DNA from: Streptomyces filipinensis
Lineage (GTDB): Bacteria; Actinomycetota; Actinomycetes; Streptomycetales; Streptomycetaceae
Assembly: GCF_014649495.1 (NCBI RefSeq)
Contig: NZ_BMTD01000010.1
Coordinates: 199,067-263,066, forward strand
DNA length: 64,000 nt
Direction: 5' to 3'
Shown: positions 34,172-43,671 of the stretch, piece by piece
Layout: each line of letters begins with the position of its first letter
How positions within the stretch are numbered: the stretch's first letter is position 1
Position numbers and translations under genes: made by a program
The notes under the pieces: model-generated
Database searches by the model: none
Seen by the model: the letters and a program-made list of their open reading frames with translations, nothing else
Told to the model about the DNA's origin: nothing

Positions 34172-34951
34172 ATGCCGCAGCTCGAACTCGACGGAGCGGC
34201 TCTGACGTACGACGACGAGGGTCCCCGTGACGCACCGGAGGTGCCGCTGGTGTTCGTCCACGGCTGGACGGCCGACCGGCACCGCTGGGACCACCAGGTC
34301 GCGCACTTCTCGCCCAGACGCCGGGTGATCCGGCTGGACCTGCGCGGGCACGGCGAGAGCACCGGTTCCGGCGTGTGCACCATCGCGGAGCTGGCGCGGG
34401 ACGTCCTCGCCCTCCTCGATCACCTGGAGGTCGAACGGTTCGTGCTGGTCGGCCACTCGATGGGCGGCATGATCGCGCAGACCATCGCCCTGTCCCATCC
34501 CGAGCGGGTGCGGCGGATGGTGCTGGTGGGCTCCATCGGCCGGATGACCTACAGCCGCGGCCGGGGTCTGCTCATGGCCGCCTCCACCTTCGTGCCGTAC
34601 CGGCTGTTCGTCGCCGCCAACATCCAGCGCGCCTTCGCGCCCGGCTATCCGCGCGAGGAGATCCGCGCGCACATCCGCGCCTCCGCCGCGACCCCGCGCG
34701 AGGTCGTGATGACCCTGTACGGCGCGATGCGCGCCTTCGACGTCCTCGACCGGGCCGGCGAGATCCGGACGCCCACCCTGATGGTGCACGGCTACCACGA
34801 CGTCCAGCTGCCGGTGCGGCAGATGCTCCGGATGGCCAAGGCCTACCCGGACGCGGTCGTGCGCATCCTGGACGCGGGCCATGAGCTGCCTCTGGAGAGG
34901 CCGGCCGAGCTGACCGCCCTACTGGATGGATTCGTGACGGAAAAGGCCTGA
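34172..34951 (+). CDS. Alpha/beta hydrolase
   Basis: 259 residues, ATG 34172 with GGAGG 6 bases upstream. Complete catalytic set: oxyanion VFVHGWTADRHRW, nucleophile LVGHSMGGMIAQ (Ser about 96), acid in VHGYHDVQLPV, and His in DAGHELPLERP. Intracellular, no signal peptide. Resembles esterases or haloperoxidase-fold hydrolases; specificity unknown. The following 280 bp before asnB hold no gene I can support, but include a GGACCGGTCC palindrome near 35157. Confidence 0.88.
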   Translation: MPQLELDGAALTYDDEGPRDAPEVPLVFVHGWTADRHRWDHQVAHFSPRRRVIRLDLRGHGESTGSGVCTIAELARDVLALLDHLEVERFVLVGHSMGGMIAQTIALSHPERVRRMVLVGSIGRMTYSRGRGLLMAASTFVPYRLFVAANIQRAFAPGYPREEIRAHIRASAATPREVVMTLYGAMRAFDVLDRAGEIRTPTLMVHGYHDVQLPVRQMLRMAKAYPDAVVRILDAGHELPLERPAELTALLDGFVTEKA

Positions 34952-35231
34952 CCCCCGCGGCGCTTGGGGAAGTTTTTGCCTGTGGCCGGTTCCTGACGGC
35001 ACCGGCCCGGTGGCGCGGGCTTCACGGGATTTCACGCGAGCAAAATACGGCCGAAATCATGGGGGAGAGGGTGGCCGCCGGTGTTACGGCCGCGTTGACT
35101 GCCTCGGGCAACCGGCGGAGGCTGACCATATAGGTGCTAGATACAACTGGTTTTGCGGACCGGTCCCTGGGTCACCTGGGAAGGCTGAGGTGAGGGGGAG
35201 GCGGTCTCGCGCCGGAGGCAGGAGGTAGCGC

Positions 35232-37073
35232 ATGTGCGGCATCACCGGATGGGTCTCCTTCGACCGCGATCTGACCACCGAGGCCACCACTTTGCATGCG
35301 ATGACCGAGACGATGGCCTGCCGCGGCCCGGACGACCGCGGCACCTGGGTGCAGGGCCCGGCCGCCCTGGGGCACCGCCGGCTCGCGATCATCGATCTCC
35401 CCGGCGGCCGGCAGCCGATGGCCCTCGACACCCCCGAAGGGCCCATCGCCATGGTGTACTCCGGGGAGGCGTACAACTACACGGAACTGCGCCGGGAACT
35501 CCAGGCCCGCGGCCACCGGTTCACCACCGACTCCGACACCGAGGTCGTCCTGCACGGATACCTCGAATGGGGTGACGCGGTGGCCGAACGGCTCAACGGC
35601 ATGTACGCGTTCGCCGTCTGGGACGGCCGTCACGACAAGCTCGTGATGATCCGCGACCGCATGGGCATCAAGCCGTTCTACTGCTACCCGACCCCCGACG
35701 GCGTCCTGTTCGGCTCCGAGCCGAAGGCGATCCTCGCCAACCCGCTGGCCCGCCGACGGGTCGCGCTGAACGGGCTGCGGGAACTGTTCGTCCTGGTCAA
35801 GACGCCCGGACACGCGATCTGGGACGGCATGCGCGAGGTGGAACCCGGCACCGTCGTCACCGTCGACCGCTCCGGCCTGTCCACTCGTGTCTACTGGCGG
35901 CTGGAGACCCGTCCGCACACCGACGACCGCGACACCACCATCGCCACCGTGCGCTCGCTGCTCGACGACATCGTGCGCCGCCAGCTGGTCGCCGACGTCC
36001 CGCGCTGCACCCTGCTCTCCGGCGGCCTCGACTCCTCGGCCATGACCGCGATCGCCGCCCGGCAGCTCGGCGAACAGGGCGAGAAGGTACGCAGCTTCGC
36101 CGTCGACTTCGTCGGCCAGACCGACAACTTCGTCGCCGACGAACTGCGCGGCACCCCCGACACCCCCTTCGTGCACGACGTGGCCGAACTCGCGGGCACC
36201 CACCACCAGGACATCGTGCTCGACGCGCAGTCCCTCGCCGACCCCGCCGTACGCGAACAGGTGCTCCGCGCCCGCGACCTGCCGGCCGGGTTCGGCGACA
36301 TGGACGCCTCGCTGCTGCTGCTCTTCCGCGCCATCCGCGAGAAGTCCACGGTGGCCCTGTCCGGCGAGTCCGCCGACGAGGTCTTCGGCGGCTACCTGCA
36401 GTTCTTCGACGAGGAGGCGCGCCACGCCGACACCTTCCCCTGGCTGGCCAGCTTCGGCCGGCACTTCGGCGAGGACGCCGACGTGCTGCGCGCCGACCTC
36501 GTCAAGACCCTGGACCTGGACGGCTACGTCGCCGACGGCTACCACACCGCCGTCGCCGCCATCGACCGGCTGGACGGCGAGAGCGACTTCGAGTACCGGA
36601 TGCGGCGGATGAGTCATCTGCACCTGACCCGGTTCGTCCGCGCCCTGCTCGACCGCAAGGACCGGATGAGCATGGCCGTCGGCCTGGAGGTCCGGGTCCC
36701 GTTCTGCGACCACCGGCTGGTCGAGTACGTCTACAACGCCCCCTGGGCGCTGAAGTCCTTCGACGGCCGGGAGAAGAGCCTGCTCCGGGAAGCGGCCGCG
36801 GACGTCCTGCCGCGCTCGGTGTACGAGCGGGTCAAGAGCCCGTACCCGTCCACGCAGGACCCGCGGTACGCCCGCGCCCTGCAGGAACAGGCCAAGGAAC
36901 TGCTCTCCCGGCCCTCCCACCGGGTCTTCGACCTGATCGACCGCGACCGGCTCCGCCAGGCCGCCGAACGCGAGGCGCCGGTCAGCACCCAGGCGGCCCG
37001 GCGAGGCCTGGAGCGCGCCCTGGACCTCGCCCGCTGGCTGGAGGTCTACACGCCCGAGGTGACGCTCAGCTGA
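35232..37073 (+). CDS. asnB: Glutamine-hydrolysing asparagine synthetase
   Basis: 613 residues starting MCGITGW, where Cys2 after Met removal is the glutaminase nucleophile. The glutaminase domain spans about 1-210 (RGPDDRG, GHRRLAIIDL, YSGEAYNY). The synthetase domain has the PPi loop LLSGGLDSSAM at about 257-267, ALSGESADEVFGGY and LEVRVPFCDHRLVEY. All motifs are intact. Makes Asn from Asp, Gln and ATP. AGGAGG precedes the ATG. It lacks an obvious biosynthetic partner, though Streptomyces often carry AsnB paralogues used in peptide or cell-wall amidation. Confidence 0.92.
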   Translation: MCGITGWVSFDRDLTTEATTLHAMTETMACRGPDDRGTWVQGPAALGHRRLAIIDLPGGRQPMALDTPEGPIAMVYSGEAYNYTELRRELQARGHRFTTDSDTEVVLHGYLEWGDAVAERLNGMYAFAVWDGRHDKLVMIRDRMGIKPFYCYPTPDGVLFGSEPKAILANPLARRRVALNGLRELFVLVKTPGHAIWDGMREVEPGTVVTVDRSGLSTRVYWRLETRPHTDDRDTTIATVRSLLDDIVRRQLVADVPRCTLLSGGLDSSAMTAIAARQLGEQGEKVRSFAVDFVGQTDNFVADELRGTPDTPFVHDVAELAGTHHQDIVLDAQSLADPAVREQVLRARDLPAGFGDMDASLLLLFRAIREKSTVALSGESADEVFGGYLQFFDEEARHADTFPWLASFGRHFGEDADVLRADLVKTLDLDGYVADGYHTAVAAIDRLDGESDFEYRMRRMSHLHLTRFVRALLDRKDRMSMAVGLEVRVPFCDHRLVEYVYNAPWALKSFDGREKSLLREAAADVLPRSVYERVKSPYPSTQDPRYARALQEQAKELLSRPSHRVFDLIDRDRLRQAAEREAPVSTQAARRGLERALDLARWLEVYTPEVTLS

Positions 37074-37590
37074 GCCCGATGGCCCGGTCCGCGGCCGCCG
37101 CCGTGGGCTGCCACCACGTCGTCACCGGCTCCCACACCAGGACCTGCTTCCCGGTGCCGAGCCGTGCGGCGGTGAAGGAGCGGCCCCAGTGCGCGGCCGA
37201 GGCGGCCACGGTGATGGTGTCCGTCCGGCGGGCCTCGGGATCCGCCGGATCGCCGATGGTCCGGATGTCGGCGTAGGCGGTCCCGCCCGCCGCGAGCCGG
37301 TAGCTGCCGGCTCCGCCCCGCGGCGTCGGCAGGGCGGCGCCGTCCAGATCCCCGAAGGTCACCGTGGGCACCCGGTCCACCACGCACGCGCGCAGCCCGT
37401 GGTGGGTGACGCTCACGCGCACCACGGTCGGGTCGCCGGCCGCGGCCCTGGCCCGGACCGTCAGCGACTTCTCGGCACAGCGGACGGGCTGGGCGTGGCC
37501 CGTGGCGGCCTGGCTCTGCGGCGCGGTCAGCAGCAGGACCGCCGTGGCGGCCGAGGCGGCGGGCACGGCGATGGCGGCGCGGATGCGCAT
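37066..37590 (-). CDS. Small secreted protein, DUF4232-like
   Basis: 174 residues. Signal peptide RAAIAVPAASAATAVLLLTA ending near SQAA. The mature part is a beta-rich domain with two cysteines (RCAEKSLTV and RACVVDRVPT), GDLDGAALPTP, then TITVAASAAHW. This is the DUF4232-like pattern of exported actinobacterial proteins with no known function. Its stop overlaps the asnB 3' end by 8 bp (convergent). Confidence 0.72.
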   Translation of the reverse strand: MRIRAAIAVPAASAATAVLLLTAPQSQAATGHAQPVRCAEKSLTVRARAAAGDPTVVRVSVTHHGLRACVVDRVPTVTFGDLDGAALPTPRGGAGSYRLAAGGTAYADIRTIGDPADPEARRTDTITVAASAAHWGRSFTAARLGTGKQVLVWEPVTTWWQPTAAAADRAIGLS

Positions 37591-37720
37591 GGTGGTCTCC
37601 CCCAGTCGTGGTCACGTACGGGATGCGGCGGCTTCAGCGCGCCTGCCCAGTGTGACGGCCGGGATGCGCCGGAGGTTGTGCCGGATTCGCACCTGTGACC
37701 CGGTTGCGCCGGCACTGTCA

Positions 37721-39331
37721 TCAGTTGGTGGTGTTCGGGGTGCTGCTCCATTCCCCACCGTCCGCCGGGCAGGAGCTGCCGCTCGGGGGCAGGGTGCCGT
37801 AGAGGAGGAAGTCGTCGACCTTCCGGTGGACGCACTTGGACGAGCCGTACCCGGTGTGGCCGTCGCCCTTGTTGTCGAGGACCACGGCCGACGGGCCGAG
37901 CCGTGCCGCCGTCTCCACGGTCCACCGGTACGGCGTCGCCGGGTCGCCGCGTGTGCCCACCAGCAGCATCTTCGCCGAGTGGACGTCCTTCACCCGGTCG
38001 CGGATGAAGTCGGTGCCCTGGGGCCAGCCGTAGCACATGAGCAGCTGGGTGAGCCGGTAGCGGCCGAAGACCGGCGAGGCCTCGTCATACGCGGACCGAA
38101 GGCTCCTGAGGTCCTTGGTGAGCTGGGCCGCGTCGGGCCGGTCGGGGTCGTCCGCGCAGTTGATCGCCATCAGCGCGGACGCCAGGTTGTCCGACGGGAC
38201 GTTCTGCGGATCGACCAGACCGCCGTCCTGCGGACGTCCCCCACGGGGCGGCGCGGCGCCGCCGTCGGCGAAGTTCAGCACGCCCCGCGTGTCACCGTCC
38301 TCCGTCAGGGAGGCCAGGGCGCGCTCCAGGGCGGGCCACAGCTGCTTGCTGTAGAGCGCCTGGCCGATCGCGCCCACCAGGTCCTGCCCGGAGAAGGTGC
38401 CGCCGAAGTCCATCGGTACCGGGTTCTTGTCGAGCGAGTGCACGAGCCGGACCACCTGGTCCTCGGCCGCCCGCCGGTCCTGGCCGAACGGACACGCGAC
38501 GTCCGTCGTACACCAGTCCAGGAAATCGTCCAGCGCGGTCTGCTCCCCCTGGGCGCCGGCCACCCCCTGTTCGGACAGCGGCTCGGTCAGGGTGTCCACA
38601 CCGTCCAGGGCGATCCGGCCGACCTTGTCCGGGAACTGTGCCGCGTACACCGCGCCGAGCCGCGTTCCGTAGGAGAAGCCGAGGTAGTTGAGCTTCTTGT
38701 CGCCGAGGGCCTGGCGGATGACGTCCAGGTCGCGGGAGGCGTTCACGGTGCCTATGTGCCGCAGCACCGGGCCGGAGTTCCGGGCGCACTCGCCGACAGC
38801 CGTCCGCAACTTGGTGAGCAGGGCCTGCGGATGGGCGAGGTCGGCGCGGTCGCCCGCCGCGTCCGAGGCCTCGTCGCCGCCCTCGCCGCAGCTGACGGGG
38901 GAGGACCGGCCGACGCCGCGCGGGTCGAAGGTGACCACGTCGTAGCCGTTGGTCAGATCCATGAACTCCTTGCCGCCGGAGGCGAGTTCGGATATGCCCG
39001 CGCCTCCCGGGCCGCCGAAGTTCAGCAGCACCGACCCCCGCGACGCGCCGGTCGCCCGATAGCGGGCCAGGGCCACGTCGAGGGTGCCCGCGCGGGGCCG
39101 GGCGTAGTCGAGCGGGACGGTGACCTTCGCGCACTGGAGGTCCTTCGGCATGTCCGGGCCCTTGCAGGCCGCCCAGGTCACCTTCTGCCGGTAGAACCGG
39201 GACAGGTCGGGCTGCGGCTCCGGCCGGTCGGTAGCGGCTCGGGGCAGCCCGGCACCGAGCAGTGCCAGGGCGAGGGCTCCGGCGCCCGCGCAGCGCCGCG
39301 CGGCGGGCCGTCTGGACAGCTTGGCCAGCAT
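37721..39331 (-). CDS. Secreted tripeptidyl-aminopeptidase-type hydrolase (peptidase S33, TAP/SlpD group)
   Basis: 536 residues; ATG 39331 preceded by GGGAGG. Signal peptide or lipid-anchor-like N-terminus (ALALALLGAGLPRA). The oxyanion loop is NFGGPGGAG, the nucleophile GFSYGTRLGAVYA (about Ser228), the C-terminal acid TRGDPATPY and the His in GDGHTGYGSSKC. The TAP-type C-terminal domain carries the catalytic Asp/His. Streptomyces TAP and SlpD/SlpE proteases cleave N-terminal tripeptides from extracellular substrates. Lies just upstream of, and divergent from, the chaplin gene. Confidence 0.88.
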   Translation of the reverse strand: MLAKLSRRPAARRCAGAGALALALLGAGLPRAATDRPEPQPDLSRFYRQKVTWAACKGPDMPKDLQCAKVTVPLDYARPRAGTLDVALARYRATGASRGSVLLNFGGPGGAGISELASGGKEFMDLTNGYDVVTFDPRGVGRSSPVSCGEGGDEASDAAGDRADLAHPQALLTKLRTAVGECARNSGPVLRHIGTVNASRDLDVIRQALGDKKLNYLGFSYGTRLGAVYAAQFPDKVGRIALDGVDTLTEPLSEQGVAGAQGEQTALDDFLDWCTTDVACPFGQDRRAAEDQVVRLVHSLDKNPVPMDFGGTFSGQDLVGAIGQALYSKQLWPALERALASLTEDGDTRGVLNFADGGAAPPRGGRPQDGGLVDPQNVPSDNLASALMAINCADDPDRPDAAQLTKDLRSLRSAYDEASPVFGRYRLTQLLMCYGWPQGTDFIRDRVKDVHSAKMLLVGTRGDPATPYRWTVETAARLGPSAVVLDNKGDGHTGYGSSKCVHRKVDDFLLYGTLPPSGSSCPADGGEWSSTPNTTN

Positions 39332-39614
39332 CGATCGCCTCCCGGGACGCCTGTCGCGGACCGGGGGGACGGCGCCCTCGACCCACCATAAGCGGGCCCC
39401 GGAGGGGCCGCCTCCGGACGAGCGGGGCGGCGCCCGGTGCCGTACCCTTCGCGCCCTCCATGCCCGTTGGAGATCATTGAGAGGCTTTACATGCAGTTCG
39501 ATAACAGTGTCGCTCGACGGGGTGAAAGACCGATAAGCCATAACTCGGATGGTTCTTCTGCGTTCTATGAGGTGCGGGTGAGTGCCCGCTACGACCTCTG
39601 GAAGGCAGGGAACT

Positions 39615-40274
39615 ATGAGACGGGCTACCCGAAACGGTGTGATCGCCGTCGTCGCCGCTTCCGGGGCGATGGCCCTGGCGCTGCCGGTGTCCGCCGCCTT
39701 CGCTGCCGATGGCGCCGGCGCCGACGGCTCCGCGGCCGGCTCGCCCGGGCTGATCTCCGGCAACGGCATCCAGCTTCCGGTGCACGTGCCGGTCAACGTG
39801 TGCGGCAACACCGTGAACGTGGTGGGGCTGCTCAACCCGGCGGCCGGCAACGCCTGCGCGAACCGCGGGGGCGCCAAGGCCGGGAAGTCCGCGTCGGGCG
39901 GGGCGTCCGCGCACGGCGGGGCGCAGGACTCGCCCGGCGTGGTGTCCGGCAACGACATCCAGCTCCCCGTCGACCTTCCGGTCGACGTCACCGGCAACAG
40001 CGTCAACGTGGTCGGCGTGGGCAACCCGGCCGGGGGCAACCGGTCCGTCAACGGTGAGGCGCCCGGTACCCCCCGTCACCCGCGTACCCCGGCTCCCAAG
40101 CCCCCGGTGCGCGCGAAGCACCGTGCGGGCCCGCGCGTGCAGCCCGTCGCGCAGTCGGCGGTGCTGGCCCACACCGGAATGGACGTGACGACGCCCGCCG
40201 TCGCCGGCAGCGCCACGCTCCTCCTCGCGGGCACGGCCCTGTACCGCCGTTTCCGCTCCGGTCACACCGGCTGA
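39615..40274 (+). CDS. Long chaplin with sortase sorting signal (ChpA/ChpB/ChpC type)
   Basis: 219 residues. Signal peptide to about AFAA (31). Chaplin domain 1 runs from SPGLISGNGIQLPVHVPVN to NACANR and has the usual two Cys (VNVCGNTV, NACAN). Chaplin domain 2 (SPGVVSGNDIQLPVDLPVD to GNRSVN) has neither Cys, with Thr and Arg at those places. A Pro/Lys/Arg-rich spacer leads to the sorting signal LAHTG, a hydrophobic helix and a short basic tail, so sortase should anchor it to the wall. Long chaplins tie the amyloid surface layer of aerial hyphae to peptidoglycan. AAGGCAGGG precedes ATG 39615. If synteny holds it is ChpB; I leave the symbol open. Confidence 0.9.
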   Translation: MRRATRNGVIAVVAASGAMALALPVSAAFAADGAGADGSAAGSPGLISGNGIQLPVHVPVNVCGNTVNVVGLLNPAAGNACANRGGAKAGKSASGGASAHGGAQDSPGVVSGNDIQLPVDLPVDVTGNSVNVVGVGNPAGGNRSVNGEAPGTPRHPRTPAPKPPVRAKHRAGPRVQPVAQSAVLAHTGMDVTTPAVAGSATLLLAGTALYRRFRSGHTG

Positions 40275-40288
40275 CCGGCACCCTCCGA

Positions 40289-40318
40289 GACCCCACCGGA
40301 CGTCGGCCCGGTGGGGTC
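40289..40318. terminator. Terminator between the chaplin and ABC permease genes
   Basis: GACCCCACCGG (40289-40299), 8-base loop, CCGGTGGGGTC (40308-40318): perfect 11-bp stem 15 bp after the chaplin stop; can serve both convergent genes. Confidence 0.75.
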
Positions 40319-40370
40319 CGGTCCGTCCACGGCCCGGTGGTGTCACCAGGCGCGGTGGACCGCTCCGCCG

Positions 40371-42797
40371 TCACCCCGTGCGGACTGTTCGTGGCGGTGC
40401 CGGCGCCTTCCCCGCGTGACCGGTTCGCCGGCGCGTGCCGCGCCAGGTGACCGCCACGCTCGCGACGACGGAGAGGAGGACCGAGCCGCCGGCCACCGAA
40501 GCGACCGTCGCCACGTCCAGGTGAAGGCGGACGTCGGTGGAGGTCGCCTGGGAGAGTCCGGACGCCATGCCGGCCAGTGGCCCGAGGGTGACCAGGACGC
40601 CCAGGGCCGCGCCGACGGTGGCGACGAGTGAGCTCTCGGCGACCGAGAGGACCAGCAACTGCGCCACCGTGCCGCCGGCCGACCCCAGTACCCGGAAGTC
40701 GCGCCCGCGGCTGTGCGCGGACATGCCCGTGCTGTTGGCCACCGCGATGCCGCTGTAACCGACGGCGATGACGATCAGCAGGGCGGCGAGGCTGTCGGTC
40801 AGCCTCGCGTCGGTGTCGTAGTCGTCGAGCGCGTACCGCATCGCGTCGTGCACGGCCGAACCGGGGACGGCGGTGGCCTTGGCGCCGGCGGGGACGAAGA
40901 TGTCGTCGGTGAGCGCGGCCGGGTCGTGCCGGCGCACCAGCGACCGGGCGACCACGAAGTCGCCGCGCGCGGGGGCGTCCGGGAGGACCCGCGCGATGCG
41001 CAGCCTGACCGTCGCCCCGTCGGCGAACCGCACGTCGTGCTCGTCGCCGGCCCGGACGCCGAGGAAGGACGCCATGCGCGCGCCGAGCACCGCCTGGCCG
41101 GGCCTGTCCCAGCGCGGGTCGCGCGAGCCGAGCACATCGATGACGGACCGCCGGCCGCCCTTGTCACGGACGAACGCGCGCGTGGGCACCGCGGCCTTGC
41201 CGACCGGATTGGCGGCGACCACCTCGTCGGTGTTGCCCGGCGTGCCGTCCGGCGTCACGATGACCTGCCCGCGGAGCCGGAGGGCGTCGCCCGCGGGGTA
41301 GGCCACGCGCATGGTCTCCACCATGCCGCTGAGCACGACGGCGAAGCCGACGGCGGCGATCACCGGGGCGGCGAGGGAGGCGGCCCGGCGCGGGTGCGCG
41401 TGCAGCTCCGCCCGGACCAGCAGCGCGATGGCCGAACCGGACCGCTCGAACGGCTTGGTGAGCAGCCTTCCGACCGGCCCGACGAGCACCGGCGCGAGCA
41501 GGGCGGCCGCCACGATGAACACCATCGTGGCGAGGATCGCCGTGTCGATCCGGCGGTCGGCGGCCACCGAGGCGGTGACGATCGCGAGCACCACACCGAT
41601 GCCGAGCACGCCGGCACCGGCGATCCAGCGCGTGCGGCTCATGGCGCCTCCGCCGGCGCGGCTGTCCAGAAGGGCCTCGGTCGGCGCCACCCCGGCCGCC
41701 GTCCGGCCGGCCGCCCAGGCTCCGGCGACACTGACGGCGACGCCGGTCGCGGCGGCCGTGCACAGCGGCCACGGCGCGACGCGCAGCGTCACCCCGGGCG
41801 GAGCGACGTCGAGCCCCCGCAGGATGCCCTGGAGCAGCGGCGCGGCCGCGATGCCCGCCAGGCACCCGGCCACCGAGCCGAGCAGACCGATGACCAGGGC
41901 CTCGCCGAGGAGCATGCCGCGCACCTGACGCGGTGTGGCGCCGATCAACCGCAGCAGGGCGAGTTCCCGCCGGCGCAGACCGGTGGCCAGCACCAGCAGG
42001 GAGGCGACCAGGAAGACGGTGGTGAACAGGCCGAGCGCGGCCATGGCGCCGATGAGCTGCGTGCCCAGGAACCTCTTGTGGGTCACGTACGCCGGCTGGA
42101 GTGCCGAGCGGCCGTCGCCGGTGACGACGCTGGCCTGGGCGCCGACGACGGCCTCGGCCCCGGCCTTGACCGTGTCGAGTGGGACGTCCTTGGCGGTGAG
42201 GAGGGCGATGGCGGTGACGCCGGGCTGCTGGTGCGCGGCGAAGTCGTCGGTGAAGTAGTAGCCGGGCCCGTCGACGGTGCCGGCGACGCGGAACCGGGTG
42301 CGTCCGGCGGTGATGTTCACCGTGATGCTGCTGCCCGCGGCCACACCGAGAGAGCGGTCCACCACGACCTCGCCGTCCGAGGCCGGGGCTCGCCCGGAGA
42401 CCAGCCGGTACGGCGCCAGCCGCACGCTCGACCAGCCGTGGCCGGCCTCCTCGGCGCCCTCGTCCCGCACCGGTTCGTCACCCCGGAAGGCCTGGGCGTA
42501 GAAGGAGCGGTCGACGACCACGGAGGCCACCCCGGGCACCTCGCGCAGCCCGTCGGTGATCGGCTGTGCCTCGCCGCGGCTCCACGGCACCCGGTCTTCG
42601 GGGCTGCCGTCCTCGTCCACGGCCCGCTCGGGAAGGGCGATCACGGCCGCGGCGGACAGCCGGGACCGGACCTCGGGCAGGGACGATTCGTAGATGGTCA
42701 GCGTCGTCGTGACGAGGGCCACGCCCACCAGTACGGCCGCGAAGGCCGCCAGGAAGCCGCTCCAGCGTTCGCGTACGTTGGCGAGGACGAGCATCAC
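40371..42797 (-). CDS. ABC transporter permease, FtsX/MacB type with two FtsX domains
   Basis: 808 residues. An N-terminal anchor (FAAVLVGVALVTTTLTIYE) is followed by a large extracellular region, a first FtsX core of about four helices (about 255-395; LGLFTTVFLVASLLVLATGL, LLRLIGATPRQVRGMLLGE), a second extracellular region and a C-terminal FtsX core (DFRVLGSAGGTVAQLLVLSV). Such permeases export or sense peptides and antibiotics rather than import. Starts GTG 42797 in a GTGA overlap with the ATPase stop, hence coupled. Confidence 0.9.
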   Translation of the reverse strand: MMLVLANVRERWSGFLAAFAAVLVGVALVTTTLTIYESSLPEVRSRLSAAAVIALPERAVDEDGSPEDRVPWSRGEAQPITDGLREVPGVASVVVDRSFYAQAFRGDEPVRDEGAEEAGHGWSSVRLAPYRLVSGRAPASDGEVVVDRSLGVAAGSSITVNITAGRTRFRVAGTVDGPGYYFTDDFAAHQQPGVTAIALLTAKDVPLDTVKAGAEAVVGAQASVVTGDGRSALQPAYVTHKRFLGTQLIGAMAALGLFTTVFLVASLLVLATGLRRRELALLRLIGATPRQVRGMLLGEALVIGLLGSVAGCLAGIAAAPLLQGILRGLDVAPPGVTLRVAPWPLCTAAATGVAVSVAGAWAAGRTAAGVAPTEALLDSRAGGGAMSRTRWIAGAGVLGIGVVLAIVTASVAADRRIDTAILATMVFIVAAALLAPVLVGPVGRLLTKPFERSGSAIALLVRAELHAHPRRAASLAAPVIAAVGFAVVLSGMVETMRVAYPAGDALRLRGQVIVTPDGTPGNTDEVVAANPVGKAAVPTRAFVRDKGGRRSVIDVLGSRDPRWDRPGQAVLGARMASFLGVRAGDEHDVRFADGATVRLRIARVLPDAPARGDFVVARSLVRRHDPAALTDDIFVPAGAKATAVPGSAVHDAMRYALDDYDTDARLTDSLAALLIVIAVGYSGIAVANSTGMSAHSRGRDFRVLGSAGGTVAQLLVLSVAESSLVATVGAALGVLVTLGPLAGMASGLSQATSTDVRLHLDVATVASVAGGSVLLSVVASVAVTWRGTRRRTGHAGKAPAPPRTVRTG

Positions 42798-43561
42798 GCC
42801 TCCAGCCGGGCCATGTGGGCGGCGATCGAGGCGGCGTCACGGTTGCCCGAACGGCGCCCGAGGCTCATCCGGTCCGTGATGCGACCGTCCTTGAGGAAGA
42901 CGACGACGTCGGCCGCCGCGGCGGCGACCGGGTCGTGGGTGACCATGAGGGTGGTCTGGCCTTCCTCGTCGACCAGCCCGCGCATCGTCCGCAGCACCTC
43001 GCGCGAGGTGACCGTGTCCAGGGCGCCGGTGGGTTCGTCGGCGAACAGGACGTCCGGCCGGGTCACCAGCGCCCGGGCGAGAGCCACCCGCTGCTGCTGT
43101 CCACCGGACAGCTCGCCGGGGCGGTGGCCGGCGCGGTCCGCCAGGCCGACCGCGGCGAGGGCGTCGGCGACCTGCCCGCGGCTGACCCGGCGCCCGGCGA
43201 AACGGGACGGCAGTTCGACGTTCTGCGCCGCGGTCAGGGACTCCACGAGGTTGTAGGCCTGGAAGACGAAGCCGATGTGGTCGCGCCGCAAGATCGTGCG
43301 CTGCCGTTCGTTCATCTGCCCGATGTCGGCACCGGCCACCAGCACACGGCCGCCGGTGGGCCGGTCCAGGCCGGCCGCGCACTGCAGCAGTGTGGACTTC
43401 CCGGAGCCGGACGGGCCCATGATGGCGGTGAACGTCCCTCGGGGAAAGCCGATGGAAACGCCGTCCAGTGCGGTCACGGCGTGGTCGCCGACTCCGTACT
43501 CCTTGTGGACGGTGGTGAGCCGAACCGCGTCTGACGCGGGCTCCTGCCTGGTGGTTGTCAT
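42794..43561 (-). CDS. ABC transporter ATPase, LolD/MacB/BceA type
   Basis: 255 residues. Walker A GPSGSGKST, Q-loop VFQAYNL, signature ELSGGQQQRVALARAL, Walker B VLFADEPTGALD, H-loop VTHDP: complete. Drives the FtsX-type permease encoded immediately downstream. The 110-bp gap to the divergent two-component genes probably contains both promoters, and that regulator pair probably controls it. Confidence 0.93.
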   Translation of the reverse strand: MTTTRQEPASDAVRLTTVHKEYGVGDHAVTALDGVSIGFPRGTFTAIMGPSGSGKSTLLQCAAGLDRPTGGRVLVAGADIGQMNERQRTILRRDHIGFVFQAYNLVESLTAAQNVELPSRFAGRRVSRGQVADALAAVGLADRAGHRPGELSGGQQQRVALARALVTRPDVLFADEPTGALDTVTSREVLRTMRGLVDEEGQTTLMVTHDPVAAAAADVVVFLKDGRITDRMSLGRRSGNRDAASIAAHMARLEA

Positions 43562-43671
43562 GGTGACGAGTGCACCGGAGGCGCCCGCGTCACCGCACTG
43601 ACCTGCGCACCACTTTGCAAGTAGAGCCAGCTCCACCGTAGTTGGACGGACGGCCGGGATACCGTGGTCAC

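Noticed and set aside
35080..35231. GlnR-type site before asnB
   Set aside because: One GTTAC occurs but the GAAAC half-sites at the right spacing are missing.
35172..36920. A 582-codon minus-strand frame opposite asnB
   Set aside because: Coding shadow of a fully recognisable asparagine synthetase; no motifs or ribosome site.
40713..43256. An 847-codon plus-strand frame
   Set aside because: Antisense to the ABC permease and ATPase genes; composition of a GC shadow.
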